NCBI GenBank assembly: GCA_017547385.1
Contig: JAFYPU010000019.1
Coordinates: 1 to 32,563 of the forward strand
Reading direction: 5' to 3'
Source of the DNA: Bacteroidaceae bacterium
GTDB lineage: Bacteria; Bacteroidota; Bacteroidia; Bacteroidales; Bacteroidaceae
Length of the DNA: 32,563 nt
Shown: positions 1 to 8,470 of the stretch, piece after piece
Numbering within the stretch: the first letter of the stretch is position 1
Layout: each line of letters starts with the position of its first letter
Position numbers and translations under genes: made by a program
The notes under the pieces: model-generated
Database searches by the model: none
What the model saw: the letters and a program-made list of their open reading frames with translations, nothing else
Told to the model about the DNA's origin: nothing

Positions 1-427
1 AGCGAACAAGCCGGATGGAGCTGTCCCCCTAAGGTAGGGGGACGAGCGAAGCGGAGGGGGTATGAGACAAAAGCTAAACAACATGTAAAGCTGCGGAAGC
101 TCATACCCCTCACCGCTACGCGGAGCTCCCCTGCCTCAGGGAAGCAGCACCATCCGGATGACCCGTAGGCTGAGGGAAACTGAATTAGTTTGCAGGTAAC
201 TAAACGCAGCGTGCGAACTGACCGGACGGGGATTTAAGTTAGCAAACGCAGCGAGCAAACAAGCCGGATGGAGCTGTCCCCCTAAGGTAGGGGGACGAGC
301 GAAGCGGAGGGGGTATGAAACAACATCCAAACAACGCTCCAAGCTGCGGAAGTTCATACCCCTCACCGCTACGCGGAGCTCCCCTGCCTCAGGGGAGCAG
401 CGCCGTCCGGATGGCCCGTAGGCTGAG
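1..427. repeat. Two tandem copies of a hairpin-rich REP/MITE-like repeat
   Basis: Copy 1 spans about 1-174 and copy 2 about 254-427, at a constant offset of 253 bp. Each copy is bounded by an inverted CCGGATGG / CC(A/G)TCCGG pair (11-18 with 150-157; 264-271 with 403-410). Inside each copy are a GTCCCCCTA-AGG-TAGGGGGAC hairpin (23-43 in copy 1), a GGGGTATGAG / CTCATACCCC type pair, and a CTCCCCTG-CCT-CAGGGGAG hairpin that is perfect only in copy 2. A single strand could fold into a cloverleaf. No coding potential is convincing; the open frames here simply run through the repeat. It could be a REP-type element or a non-autonomous mobile element. Confidence 0.8.
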
Positions 428-489
428 AGTTTCTGAAGAAGTTTGCAGATAGAGGAACGTCGCATGCAAACATATCCGATGAAATATAA

Positions 490-558
490 GCCCCCGAAAA
501 AAAACAAAAAAAGAAACGAGGACAACCGATGGGGAAAGTCCCATGGGTTGTCCTCGTT
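490..558 (-). terminator. Rho-independent terminator of the OmpA-like gene
   Basis: A 13-14 bp stem (515-528 with 545-558, arms AACGAGGACAACC and GGTTGTCCTCGTT) encloses a short loop. On the minus strand it is followed by a long T-rich run (490-514). It lies 34 bp past the lipoprotein stop codon. Confidence 0.9.
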
Positions 559-591
559 GTTAGGATTAAGCGAAACGGTTGTTCGCCTGAA

Positions 592-1305
592 TTATTGAGC
601 CTGAGCGTTGGCAGCCTCAATCATTTCGGGGCTTGCATAGAGATATACTTCCACACGACGGTTGGCTGCTTGGCCTTCCTTAGTGGCGTTGTCGGCAACG
701 GGGTTGCTTTCGCCAAGACCATCAACAGTCTTGATTTGGTCAGTGGTAGCACCTTGTGCCAAGCAGTAGTTGTAAACGGCCTGTGCACGCTTCTGAGAAA
801 GCTGACGGTTCTTCTCCTGGCTCTGAGCCTTGTTGCAGTTCTTCCAACCAACATTGTCAGTGTAACCGATGATGGCCACGTCCATATCCTTGTTCTCGTT
901 GAGAACTGTGGCGGCAAACTGGTTGAGTGCTTCCTTGGCTTGTGTGCTGAGAGTGGCTTCGCCAGTACCGAAGAGGATACCAGAATCGAAAGTAACGCGA
1001 ACATACTTCATGCCATTATCGGCAGTGAGCATTTCAGCTTGGGCAGCAGCAATCTTTTCGGCGGCAGCCTTAGCCTTGTCCATGCGGTTGCCAATCAGCA
1101 CACCGGCACCGGCACCTACAGCTGTTCCGATGGCAGCACCAATGGCTGCACCTTTGCCCTTACCGGCCAACTGACCGATCAATGCACCGAGGGCACCACC
1201 ACCGGCACCACCGATAAGACCACCCTTGGCTGTGTTGCTCATAGAACATCCGCTCAACAGGAGCGCAGCACTCAGAAAGAGCGCAGAAAACTTCATTTTG
1301 TTCAT
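592..1305 (-). CDS. OmpA-family lipoprotein with glycine zipper
   Basis: This is an outer-membrane lipoprotein predicted to tether the envelope to peptidoglycan. The first 20 residues form a lipoprotein signal with lipobox LLSGC, lipidated Cys at residue 20. Residues about 28-75 are a Gly/Ala-rich glycine-zipper segment (repeats of GGAGGGALGALIG type). A short helix follows, then an OmpA C-terminal domain from about 100 to 225, with the VTFDSGILF strand, the GYTDN motif and the NRQLSQKRAQAV helix that carries the peptidoglycan-contacting Arg. Length (237 residues) suits the Gly-zipper OmpA family. M4 is an alternative start. The gene stands alone, with its own promoter upstream and a strong terminator downstream. 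A large open frame on the opposite strand (529-1314) is a shadow. Confidence 0.9.
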   Translation of the reverse strand: MNKMKFSALFLSAALLLSGCSMSNTAKGGLIGGAGGGALGALIGQLAGKGKGAAIGAAIGTAVGAGAGVLIGNRMDKAKAAAEKIAAAQAEMLTADNGMKYVRVTFDSGILFGTGEATLSTQAKEALNQFAATVLNENKDMDVAIIGYTDNVGWKNCNKAQSQEKNRQLSQKRAQAVYNYCLAQGATTDQIKTVDGLGESNPVADNATKEGQAANRRVEVYLYASPEMIEAANAQAQ

Positions 1306-1338
1306 TTCTTTTAGTTTAAATGGTTATGAATTTGCGTG

Positions 1339-1370
1339 CAAAGGTAACACTTGACCGCTAATTTTCCAAA
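1339..1370 (-). promoter_or_regulatory. Promoter of the OmpA-like gene
   Basis: Read on the minus strand: TTTG (1370-1367), 20 bp, then TACCTTTG (1346-1339). This matches the Bacteroidetes consensus TTTG-N19/20-TAnnTTTG. The start codon lies about 33 bp downstream. Confidence 0.75.
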
Positions 1371-1375
1371 ACATA

Positions 1376-1407
1376 CTTGGTATTTCCCCATCATTACACT
1401 AATTTTG
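1376..1407 (+). promoter_or_regulatory. Probable proS promoter
   Basis: CTTG (1376-1379), 20 bp, TAATTTTG (1400-1407). The -7 element fits TAnnTTTG; the -33 element is one base off. It is divergent from, and just upstream of, the lipoprotein promoter. Confidence 0.55.
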
Positions 1408-1511
1408 CAAACTAATCTTAAGGGATGTTGATGTGAGGCACTTATCGTTTACACATGGTTCCCTCACACTTCAAGTCCTTTGAAAGGGAAGACAAAATAA
1501 TAATAGAATAT

Positions 1512-2996
1512 ATGGCAAAAGAATTAAAAGACCTGACAAAGCGTAGCACAGACTACTCGAAATGGTATAACGAATTGGTGGTGAAAGCCGACTTGGCAGA
1601 ACAAGCCGACGTGCGTGGCTGCATGGTGATTAAGCCTTACGGATATGCCATTTGGGAAAAGATACAACAAGAACTCGACGCCAAATTCAAGGAAACCGGC
1701 GTGCAAAACGTTTACTTCCCGATGCTCATCCCGAAATCGTTCCTCTCAAAAGAGGCCGAGCACGTGGAGGGTTTTGCCAAAGAATGTGCCGTGGTAACTC
1801 ACTATCGCCTCAAGGCCAATCCCGATGGCGACGGCGTGGTGGTGGACCCCGCAGCCCGCTTGGAGGAAGAACTCATCATCCGTCCCACCAGCGAAACCAC
1901 CATTTGGAACACCTACCGCAAATGGATTCACTCTTGGCGCGACCTGCCCTTGTGCTGCAATCAGTGGTGCAACGTGATGCGTTGGGAAATGCGCACTCGC
2001 TTGTTCCTCCGCACCAGCGAATTCCTTTGGCAAGAGGGACACACAGCCCATGCCACACGCGAAGAAGCTGAGGCCCGCGCACGTCAAATGTTGGACGTTT
2101 ATGCCGACTTCGCTCGCGACTTCATGGCCATCCCCGTGGTGCGTGGCGTGAAGAGTGCCACCGAACGATTTGCCGGCGCACTGGACACTTACACCATCGA
2201 AGCCATGATGCAAGACGGCAAGGCACTGCAAAGCGGCACGAGCCACTTCCTCGGCCAGAACTTTGGTAAGGCTTTCAATGTGCAATTTGTCGACAAGGAC
2301 AACAAACTCGATTACGCCTGGGCCACCAGCTGGGGTGTCAGCACACGCCTCATGGGTGCACTTATCATGACCCACTCTGACGACAATGGTCTTGTGCTTC
2401 CTCCGAAGCTCGCTCCGATACAGGTGGTCATTGTGCCCATCTACAAAGGTGATGCCGAATTGGCCGCATTCAATGAAAAACTCGGTGCACTGGCTGACCA
2501 ACTGCGCAGCATGGGCATCCGCGTGAAATACGACAATGCAGACAACAAGCGCCCCGGCTTCAAATTTGCCGACTACGAGTTGAAGGGTGTTCCCGTTCGC
2601 TTGGTAATGGGTGGACGCGACTTGGAAAACGGCACCATCGAATTGATGCGTCGCGACACACTGGAGAAAGAAACGCTTCCCTTCGAAGGAATTGCAGAAC
2701 ACGTTGCCGGCTTGCTCGACGACATTCAGCAGAACATCTACGCCAAAGCCAAGAAGCATCTGGACGACCATGTTTACACTTGCAACGATTACGCAGAATT
2801 CAAGGAGCGCGTAAAGGACGGCGGCTTCTTCCTCTGCCCTTGGGACGGAACAGAAGAGACCGAAGCCCAAATCAAGGCCGACACACAAGCCACCATTCGT
2901 TGCGTGCCCTACGGCTACAGCCAGGACGACCTTGGTGTGGACATGGTAAGCGGCAAGCCTGCCACATGCCGTGTTGTGATAGCCCGCAGCTATTAA
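1512..2996 (+). CDS. proS: Prolyl-tRNA synthetase (eukaryote/archaeal-like short form)
   Basis: Charges tRNA-Pro with proline in the cytoplasm. The 494-residue length, without the inserted editing domain of the long bacterial type, and the C-terminal extension ending in ARSY mark the short eukaryote/archaeal-like ProRS. Class II motifs are visible: motif 2 around RPTSETTIW and the following [14 protein letters not shown], a [15 protein letters not shown] segment, and the [20 protein letters not shown] region. The anticodon-binding domain follows (VVIVPIY and later). The chosen start is the ATG at 1512 (MAKELKDL), which matches the family N-terminus; an in-frame ATG at 1455 would add an unrelated 19 residues. 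A terminator follows. Nothing looks damaged. Confidence 0.97.
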   Translation: MAKELKDLTKRSTDYSKWYNELVVKADLAEQADVRGCMVIKPYGYAIWEKIQQELDAKFKETGVQNVYFPMLIPKSFLSKEAEHVEGFAKECAVVTHYRLKANPDGDGVVVDPAARLEEELIIRPTSETTIWNTYRKWIHSWRDLPLCCNQWCNVMRWEMRTRLFLRTSEFLWQEGHTAHATREEAEARARQMLDVYADFARDFMAIPVVRGVKSATERFAGALDTYTIEAMMQDGKALQSGTSHFLGQNFGKAFNVQFVDKDNKLDYAWATSWGVSTRLMGALIMTHSDDNGLVLPPKLAPIQVVIVPIYKGDAELAAFNEKLGALADQLRSMGIRVKYDNADNKRPGFKFADYELKGVPVRLVMGGRDLENGTIELMRRDTLEKETLPFEGIAEHVAGLLDDIQQNIYAKAKKHLDDHVYTCNDYAEFKERVKDGGFFLCPWDGTEETEAQIKADTQATIRCVPYGYSQDDLGVDMVSGKPATCRVVIARSY

Positions 2997-3022
2997 GACG
3001 CCCTTTATTTTTAATTGTATAT

Positions 3023-3056
3023 AATTCCCTTGTCTCCGGATGGGGGAATTTTCTTT
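3023..3056 (+). terminator. Terminator after proS
   Basis: AATTCCC (3023-3029) pairs with GGGAATT (3044-3050), and a T-rich tract follows. Confidence 0.7.
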
Positions 3057-3262
3057 TTATATACACTTTGAGATACCCTGTGATACGTATTGTGTCAGCC
3101 CCATTACTTTCATTCACAACGTTACCCCGAGACACATGATTTCAGAGAGTTTATACATGAAAGCGAATTTGAAGCCGGCCGGTGGGATGACTACTTTTCT
3201 CAAACATAAAGCACAAGTGCCTCGCTTTCTAAATAATAGTTAATTAAAAACATGGGCTTTAT
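3057..3262. other. Intergenic stretch without a recognised feature
   Basis: This lies between the proS terminator and the tkt promoter. The short open frames here (for example 3040-3243) do not resemble a protein, and no RNA fold was recognised. Confidence 0.6.
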
Positions 3263-3293
3263 TTTGCCACTCAACATATAAGTTGTACTTTTG
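3263..3293 (+). promoter_or_regulatory. Promoter of the tkt-rpiB operon
   Basis: TTTG (3263-3266), exactly 19 bp, TACTTTTG (3286-3293): a full match to the Bacteroidetes primary-sigma consensus. Start codon at 3327, so the leader is about 27 nt. Confidence 0.85.
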
Positions 3294-3326
3294 TATCAAT
3301 TTTAGAAACGTAGCAAAGAGATTATA

Positions 3327-5351
3327 ATGGAAAATCCTACGACACAGCTTAATTTGGCTGCCGATAACATACGTATATTGGCTGCAAGCATGGTAGAAAA
3401 AGCACGCTCTGGTCATCCGGGCGGAGCAATGGGTGGTGCGGACTTTATCAATGTGCTCTTCAGTGAGTTCTTGGTTTATGACCCCGATCAGCCTTCGTGG
3501 CAGTGCCGCGACCGCTTCTTCTTGGATCCCGGCCACATGTCGCCCATGCTTTATGCACAATTGGCACTGGCAGAGCGCTTCACCATTGATGAGCTCAAGC
3601 AATTCCGTCAATGGGGCTCCCCCACTCCGGGCCACCCCGAAGTGAACGTGGAACGTGGTGTTGAGAACACCTCCGGTCCCTTGGGACAAGGACACACCTA
3701 TGCCGTGGGTGCCGCCATTGCTGCCAAAGCACTTTATGCACGTACCGGCAATCCCGGATTCAAGCGCGAAAAGATTTATGCTTACATCTCAGACGGTGGT
3801 GTGCAAGAAGAAGTGTCGCAAGGTGCCGGACGCATTGCCGGACACTTGGGATTGGACAACCTGATTATGTTCTTCGATGCCAACGAAATACAGCTCTCAA
3901 CCGAAACTGCAGCTGTAATTTCCGAAGACACAGCCATGAAGTATCGTGCATGGAACTGGAACGTGTTGGAAATCGATGGCAATAATGCAGAAGAAATCCG
4001 CAAAGCCCTGAAAGCCGCTAACGAAGAGACAGAACGTCCGACACTCATCATCGGTCATTGCGTGATGGGCAAGGGAGCACGTCAGGCTGACGGTTCAAGC
4101 TACGAAAGAAACTGCAAAACACACGGAGCACCCTTGGGCGGCGATGCCTATGTCAATACCATCAAGAACTTGGGTGGCAATCCCGATGATCCGTTTGTGA
4201 TTTGGGATGAAGTGAAAGAGCTCTATGCACGCCGCAAAGAGGAGTTGAAGCAAATAGTGGGAGCATTGAGAGCCGAAGAGGCTGCTTGGGCTGCCGCTAA
4301 CCCGGAGAAGGCTCAGATGCAAGAAGATTGGTTTGCCAATCGTCTGCCCGAACTTCCTTGGGACAGCGTTCAGCAAAAAGATAACGGCCCCACCAGAAAT
4401 GGTTCGGCAGCTTGCTTGCAAATGCTCTCTGCTCATGTGAAGAATATGATTGTGTCATCAGCCGATCTTTGCAATTCCGACAAGACCGACGGCTTCTTGG
4501 CACATACCACAGAAATCACTCGCGGCAATTTTGCCGGAGGTTTCTTGCAAGCCGGTGTATCAGAGTTGACAATGGCTTGTGTATGTATCGGTATGACCTT
4601 GCACGGAGGTATCATCACAGCGATGGGAACATTCTTTGTTTTCTCTGACTACATGAAACCTGCCATTCGTATGGCTGCCCTCATGAAGTTACCAGTTAAA
4701 TTTGTATGGACACACGATGCATTCCGTGTCGGCGAAGATGGTCCTACTCACGAGCCTGTGGAGCAAGAGGCACAAATCCGCTTAATGGAAAAACTTCGCA
4801 ACCACGATGGCGAAGACTCTGTACGCGTGTTCCGTCCTTGCGATGTTCATGCCACCACACAATGCTGGCGCATGGCTATGGAAAACATGAAGACCCCCAC
4901 AGCTCTCATCTTTAGCCGTCAAAACGTGAAAGATTTGCCGAAATCCACAGACTATACGCAAGTGGCACGTGGTGCTTACGAGGTGGTGCCCGAAGAAAAT
5001 CCCGATGTAATTCTCGTAGCTTCAGGTTCTGAAGTTTCAACATTGGCAGACACAGCAGCACTGCTGAAAGAGCGCAAACAAATCAATGCACGCGTGGTAA
5101 GTTGCCCCTCAGAGGGTCTCTTCCGTCGTCAATCTGCCGAATATCAAGAAATGTTGCTTCCGAAGAACGGCAAAATCTTTGGCTTGACTGCAGGACTCCC
5201 TGTTACTTTTGAAGGACTTGTGGGTGCTCACGGAAAAGTTTATGGATTAAACAGCTTCGGCTTTTCTGCACCTTTCACTGTTCTTGATGAGAAGTTAGGC
5301 TTCACAGCAGAGAACATCTACAATGAAGTATTGGAATATCTCAACGCATAA
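3327..5351 (+). CDS. tkt: Transketolase
   Basis: Thiamine-diphosphate enzyme of the non-oxidative pentose phosphate pathway; it transfers two-carbon ketol units between sugar phosphates in the cytoplasm. The 674-residue length is typical. Visible: the N-terminal RSGHPGGAMGGADF segment, GPLGQGHTYAVG, the cofactor/metal region ISDGGVQEEVSQGAGRIAGH with FFDANEIQLS, and in the pyrimidine-binding domain the GEDGPTHEPVEQEA signature. The C-terminal transketolase domain (VASGSEV..., VSCPSEGLF) is complete. The SDGG in place of the common GDG motif fits what I recall of Bacteroidetes homologues, not damage. It heads a two-gene operon with rpiB, 23 bp downstream. Confidence 0.97.
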   Translation: MENPTTQLNLAADNIRILAASMVEKARSGHPGGAMGGADFINVLFSEFLVYDPDQPSWQCRDRFFLDPGHMSPMLYAQLALAERFTIDELKQFRQWGSPTPGHPEVNVERGVENTSGPLGQGHTYAVGAAIAAKALYARTGNPGFKREKIYAYISDGGVQEEVSQGAGRIAGHLGLDNLIMFFDANEIQLSTETAAVISEDTAMKYRAWNWNVLEIDGNNAEEIRKALKAANEETERPTLIIGHCVMGKGARQADGSSYERNCKTHGAPLGGDAYVNTIKNLGGNPDDPFVIWDEVKELYARRKEELKQIVGALRAEEAAWAAANPEKAQMQEDWFANRLPELPWDSVQQKDNGPTRNGSAACLQMLSAHVKNMIVSSADLCNSDKTDGFLAHTTEITRGNFAGGFLQAGVSELTMACVCIGMTLHGGIITAMGTFFVFSDYMKPAIRMAALMKLPVKFVWTHDAFRVGEDGPTHEPVEQEAQIRLMEKLRNHDGEDSVRVFRPCDVHATTQCWRMAMENMKTPTALIFSRQNVKDLPKSTDYTQVARGAYEVVPEENPDVILVASGSEVSTLADTAALLKERKQINARVVSCPSEGLFRRQSAEYQEMLLPKNGKIFGLTAGLPVTFEGLVGAHGKVYGLNSFGFSAPFTVLDEKLGFTAENIYNEVLEYLNA

Positions 5352-5374
5352 CCTATACAATAATATATATATAA

Positions 5375-5821
5375 ATGACAACAATCATAGGGTTGGCATC
5401 CGATCATGCCGGATTTGAGCTCAAACAATATGTAAAGGCATATTTAGAGAAGCACAACATCGAATACAAAGATTACGGTTGTTATTCGGAAGAAAGCTGC
5501 GATTATCCTGATTTTGCTCATGCACTTGCCAAAGGAATTGAGACGGAAGAATGCATCAAGGGTATTGCCATTTGTGGAAGCGGTGAAGGAATTTCCATGA
5601 CGCTCAACAAACACAACCAAGTTCGTGCAGCCCTTTGCTGGATACCGGAGATTGCTCACATGACACGCCTTCATAATGACGCCAATGTATTGGTGATGCC
5701 GGGAAGATATATTGACCAAGAAGTGGCTACCGCTATCATGGACGAATTCTTCAATACCGAATTTGAAGGTGGCCGCCACATCCGCAGAGTCGAAAAGATT
5801 GCTTTACCAACATGCTGTTGA
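5375..5821 (+). CDS. rpiB: Ribose-5-phosphate isomerase B
   Basis: Interconverts ribose 5-phosphate and ribulose 5-phosphate, supplying substrate to the transketolase encoded just upstream. The 148 residues match the RpiB/LacAB family: N-terminal GLASDHAGFELK with the phosphate-binding Asp-His, the YPDFAHALA segment, the active-site GIAICGSGEGISMTLNKH loop and the RLHNDANVLVMPGR strand. The C-terminus (GGRHIRRVEKI) is complete. It starts 23 bp after the tkt stop, so co-transcription is likely. Confidence 0.96.
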   Translation: MTTIIGLASDHAGFELKQYVKAYLEKHNIEYKDYGCYSEESCDYPDFAHALAKGIETEECIKGIAICGSGEGISMTLNKHNQVRAALCWIPEIAHMTRLHNDANVLVMPGRYIDQEVATAIMDEFFNTEFEGGRHIRRVEKIALPTCC

Positions 5822-5887
5822 GACACTCAGAAAGCACAAATAAAGATAGCAAACTCAAATAAAAAGAATAAAAACAAGTCGGTTGTA

Positions 5888-5918
5888 TTTCTCAAATAAA
5901 CTGAAAATTATATCTTTG
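5888..5918 (+). promoter_or_regulatory. Promoter of the HU/IHF-family gene
   Basis: TTTC (5888-5891), 19 bp, TATCTTTG (5911-5918). The -7 element is consensus and the -33 element one base off. Start codon at 5957. Confidence 0.7.
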
Positions 5919-5956
5919 CAAAGTTTTTGAAAATACAAACCTAAAAAACGTTTAAG

Positions 5957-6232
5957 ATGACCAAAGCAGATATCGTAACCGAGATTTCTAAGAAAACCGG
6001 TATTGACAAAGCCACTGTGTTGACTACAGTTGAAGCTTTTATGGATAGTGTAAAAGATTCACTGATTAATGAGAAGAATGTGTATCTTCGTGGTTTTGGT
6101 AGCTTTATATTGAAAAAGCGTGCAAAGAAAACAGCTCGCAACATTTCAAAGAACACCACCATCATCATTCCCGAGCACCACATTCCTGCTTTCAAGCCCG
6201 CAAAGAGCTTTAGCCAATCCATCAAGAGCTAA
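5957..6232 (+). CDS. HU/IHF-family DNA-binding protein
   Basis: Small nucleoid protein that binds and bends DNA as a dimer. All 91 residues fit the family: helical N-terminus (MTKADIVTEISKKTGIDKA), VEAFMDSVKDSL helix, then the beta arm region (NVYLRGFGSFILKKRAKKTARN), PEHHIPAFKPAKSF and a basic end. The GFGSF and PAFKP motifs are diagnostic. The arm sequence ISKNTTIIIPEHHIPAF is IHF-like, but HU and IHF cannot be separated by eye. It has its own promoter and is followed by a ribosomal mini-protein. Confidence 0.93.
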   Translation: MTKADIVTEISKKTGIDKATVLTTVEAFMDSVKDSLINEKNVYLRGFGSFILKKRAKKTARNISKNTTIIIPEHHIPAFKPAKSFSQSIKS

Positions 6233-6275
6233 AAGAAACAAAGAACAATTATATTAACCGTAAAAACAAACGACT

Positions 6276-6365
6276 ATGCCTAACGGAAAGAAAAAGAAAA
6301 GACACAAGATGTCTACGCACAAGCGCAAAAAAAGACTGAGAAAGAACAGACATAAGAGCAAGTAA
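6276..6365 (+). CDS. AURKAIP1/COX24-domain (mS38/bS22-like) ribosomal mini-protein, 29 aa
   Basis: An ATG at 6276 opens a 29-residue frame that ends with TAA at 6363-6365. The product is extremely basic, beginning MPNGKKKKRHKMSTHKRKK and ending in RLRKNRHKSK. The basic K/R-rich block resembles the C-terminal AURKAIP1/COX24 domain of mitochondrial mS38 and actinobacterial bS22, which bind rRNA in the small subunit. Short proteins of this kind are, to my knowledge, annotated in many Bacteroidetes. Position supports a real gene: 43 bp after the HU/IHF gene and just before a stem-loop. It is too short for default gene finders. The role on the ribosome is inferred from the family. Confidence 0.8.
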   Translation: MPNGKKKKRHKMSTHKRKKRLRKNRHKSK

Positions 6366-6390
6366 ACAGCTCTTTGTTTACTCACACTAA

Positions 6391-6439
6391 GGACAAACTT
6401 GACTGCGCCATTCATAGCGCTTCGAGTTTGTTCTTAGTT
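6391..6439 (+). terminator. Stem-loop terminator after the HU/mini-protein pair
   Basis: GGACAAACT (6391-6399) and a GCGC segment pair with GCGC and AGTTTGTTC (up to 6433), with small mismatches. The 3' side is T-rich. It lies only about 20 bp before the RNase start, so it may be an attenuator instead. Confidence 0.55.
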
Positions 6440-6458
6440 TAATTAAACTTACAAATCA

Positions 6459-8033
6459 ATGACAAGCGAAGTAATTGTAGATGTACAACCGAAGGAAATC
6501 TCCATCGCGCTTCTTGAAGACAAAAAACTCGTTGAGTTTCACAAAGAAGGGCGCGCGGAGCATTTCTCTGTCGGCAACATCTATTTAGCAAAAGTCCGCA
6601 AGCTGATGCCCGGACTCAATGCAAGCTTCGTGAACGTTGGACATGAGAAAGACGCGTTCTTGCACTACCTTGATTTGGGAAGCAAGTATAATGCTATTTC
6701 CAGATACCTTCAGATTGTCAGAGATAAGACTAAGAAAATTCCACCCCTCACGAAAGTGCAGGGCGAACCCGACCTCCCTAAAGACGGAAGCATTCAGAAT
6801 TTGCTCAAGCAAGGCGATGAAGTTTTGGTTCAGATTGTCAAAGAACCCATCTCAACCAAAGGACCACGCATCACTTGCGACATATCCTTCCCCGGTCGTT
6901 ATCTCGTGCTTGTACCCTTCAGCGATAAAATCTCTGTATCTTCAAAAATCAAGAGCGAAGCTGAACGAGCACGTTTAAAACAACTCATTCATAGCATTAA
7001 GCCTAAGAATTTTGGCGTCATCATCCGGACTGTGGCGGAGAACAAGCGCGTTGCAGACTTGGATGCCGAGCTTAAAATTCTTGTAAAACGTTGGGAAGAT
7101 ACCATTCAAAGAGTGCGCAATGCTGAGAAAGCACCACAAGTGGTTTTTGAAGAGACAAGCCGCACACTTGCTTTGCTTCGAGATTTGTTCAATCCTTCTT
7201 ATGAGAACATCCACATCAACGATGCAGCCGTCTTTCATGAAATTCACGATTATGTGAGCCTTATTGCCCCGGAATGCAAAAACATTGTCAAGCAATACAC
7301 CGGCAATGTTCCCATTTTTGATAACTTCTCTGTAACCAAACAAATTAAGACTTCGTTTGGTCGCATCATAACTTACAAGCATGGGGCTTACATGTACATA
7401 GAGCACACCGAGGCTATGCATGTGGTGGATGTCAATAGCGGCAACCGCACGAAATCTGCAGACGGCCAAGAAGCCAATGCCCTTGATGTGAACCTTGGAG
7501 CAGCCGACGAGCTTGCCCGCCAACTGCGATTGCGTGATATGGGAGGCATCATTGTGGTTGATTTCATCGACATGAACCTTGCCGAGAACCGCCAGAAGCT
7601 CTATGAGCGAATGGTGGAAAACATGAAAAAAGATCGTGCCAAGCACAACATCCTCCCCCTCAGCAAGTTCGGATTGATGCAAATCACACGTCAACGAGTG
7701 CGCCCCGCCATGGACATCAAGGTGGATGAGAAATGTCCCACTTGCGGAGGTACAGGAAACATCAAGTCAAGCCTGCTTTTCACCGACACACTGGAAGGAA
7801 AAATAGACATCTTAGTCAACAAACACGGCATCAAGAAGTTCCAACTTCACGTACACCCTTTTGTCGCTGCCTACATCAATCAGGGAATTTTCTCGCTAAA
7901 AAACAAATGGCGTCTCAAGTACGGTATAGGTTTTCGCATCATACCCAGCCAAAAATTATCGTACTTGCAATATACTTTCTACGATGCTGCCGGCGAGGAA
8001 ATCGACATGAAAGAAGAGCACGAAAACCAATAA
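6459..8033 (+). CDS. rng: Ribonuclease G/E family endoribonuclease
   Basis: Single-strand-specific endoribonuclease of the RNase E/G family, acting in rRNA maturation and mRNA decay. The 524-residue length is RNase G-like, without the long C-terminal scaffold of RNase E. Order of parts: N-terminal strand (SEVIVDVQPKEISIALLED), S1-type RNA-binding domain (about 35-130, GNIYLAKVRKLMPGLNASFV), the 5'-sensor/DNase I-like region with VDVNSGNRT and the metal-binding IIVVDFIDMNLAENR segment, then a zinc-link CPTCGGTG and a C-terminal dimerisation domain. All expected catalytic features are present. A strong terminator follows. Confidence 0.95.
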   Translation: MTSEVIVDVQPKEISIALLEDKKLVEFHKEGRAEHFSVGNIYLAKVRKLMPGLNASFVNVGHEKDAFLHYLDLGSKYNAISRYLQIVRDKTKKIPPLTKVQGEPDLPKDGSIQNLLKQGDEVLVQIVKEPISTKGPRITCDISFPGRYLVLVPFSDKISVSSKIKSEAERARLKQLIHSIKPKNFGVIIRTVAENKRVADLDAELKILVKRWEDTIQRVRNAEKAPQVVFEETSRTLALLRDLFNPSYENIHINDAAVFHEIHDYVSLIAPECKNIVKQYTGNVPIFDNFSVTKQIKTSFGRIITYKHGAYMYIEHTEAMHVVDVNSGNRTKSADGQEANALDVNLGAADELARQLRLRDMGGIIVVDFIDMNLAENRQKLYERMVENMKKDRAKHNILPLSKFGLMQITRQRVRPAMDIKVDEKCPTCGGTGNIKSSLLFTDTLEGKIDILVNKHGIKKFQLHVHPFVAAYINQGIFSLKNKWRLKYGIGFRIIPSQKLSYLQYTFYDAAGEEIDMKEEHENQ

Positions 8034-8054
8034 ACATCAAACAACACTCTTACG

Positions 8055-8096
8055 GAAGACTGTGTCAGAACCAGGTTCTGCACAGTCTTCTTTTGT
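8055..8096 (+). terminator. Terminator after the RNase gene
   Basis: GAAGACTGTG (8055-8064) pairs with CACAGTCTTC (8081-8090), with an inner CAGAACC/GGTTCTG pair, followed by TTTTGTTT. Confidence 0.9.
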
Positions 8097-8470
8097 TTAT
8101 CCACGCCCCTAACGAATTCAACCAAAGTCTGAACCGAAAGCAACAAAGGCACATGAATGTGTAAAATAAAGGCCTAAAAGATGCTACAAAAATCCATATT
8201 GATTTATTATCATGCGCATGATTATTCATCAACGGTGCTTACAGGAAGCCGTTTTGATGCTTGCGGAAAGAGGTGAAAGGGCATGACGTATTCACTAAAA
8301 ATGAATAAAAATTGGAGCGAGGGGCAAAAAAATATGTTACTCGTACTTGTTTTTATCTTCTATGCCGTATATTCGCAGCCATTCGATATAACAGCAAGCG
8401 GAAAACAAGGCTGTCATTTCGTTAAGACGCTAATGCGCAATGCCGAACATTTCTGCATAAAAGAGAAAAC
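8097..8470 (+). promoter_or_regulatory. rpoD upstream region with a 14-bp perfect palindrome
   Basis: This 374-bp region holds no convincing gene. A 63-residue open frame (8283-8474) overlaps the rpoD start by 4 bp but resembles nothing. At 8209-8222 lies ATCATGCGCATGAT, a perfect 14-bp palindrome that could be an operator. I did not find a clear TAnnTTTG promoter close to rpoD. Confidence 0.4.

Noticed and set aside
1-427. CRISPR-like repeated structure
   Set aside because: Only two copies of a long 253-bp unit, without short repeats and spacers; no cas genes.
529-1314. 261-residue open frame opposite the OmpA-like gene
   Set aside because: It lies antisense to a clear OmpA-domain protein with a lipobox, has no family resemblance and starts inside the terminator.
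1746-2888. 380-residue open frame opposite proS
   Set aside because: It is antisense to the conserved synthetase; low-complexity His/Val-rich composition typical of a shadow frame.
6459-8033. Full-length RNase E with degradosome scaffold
   Set aside because: Length of 524 residues and ending soon after the zinc-link and dimerisation part fit an RNase G-like protein.
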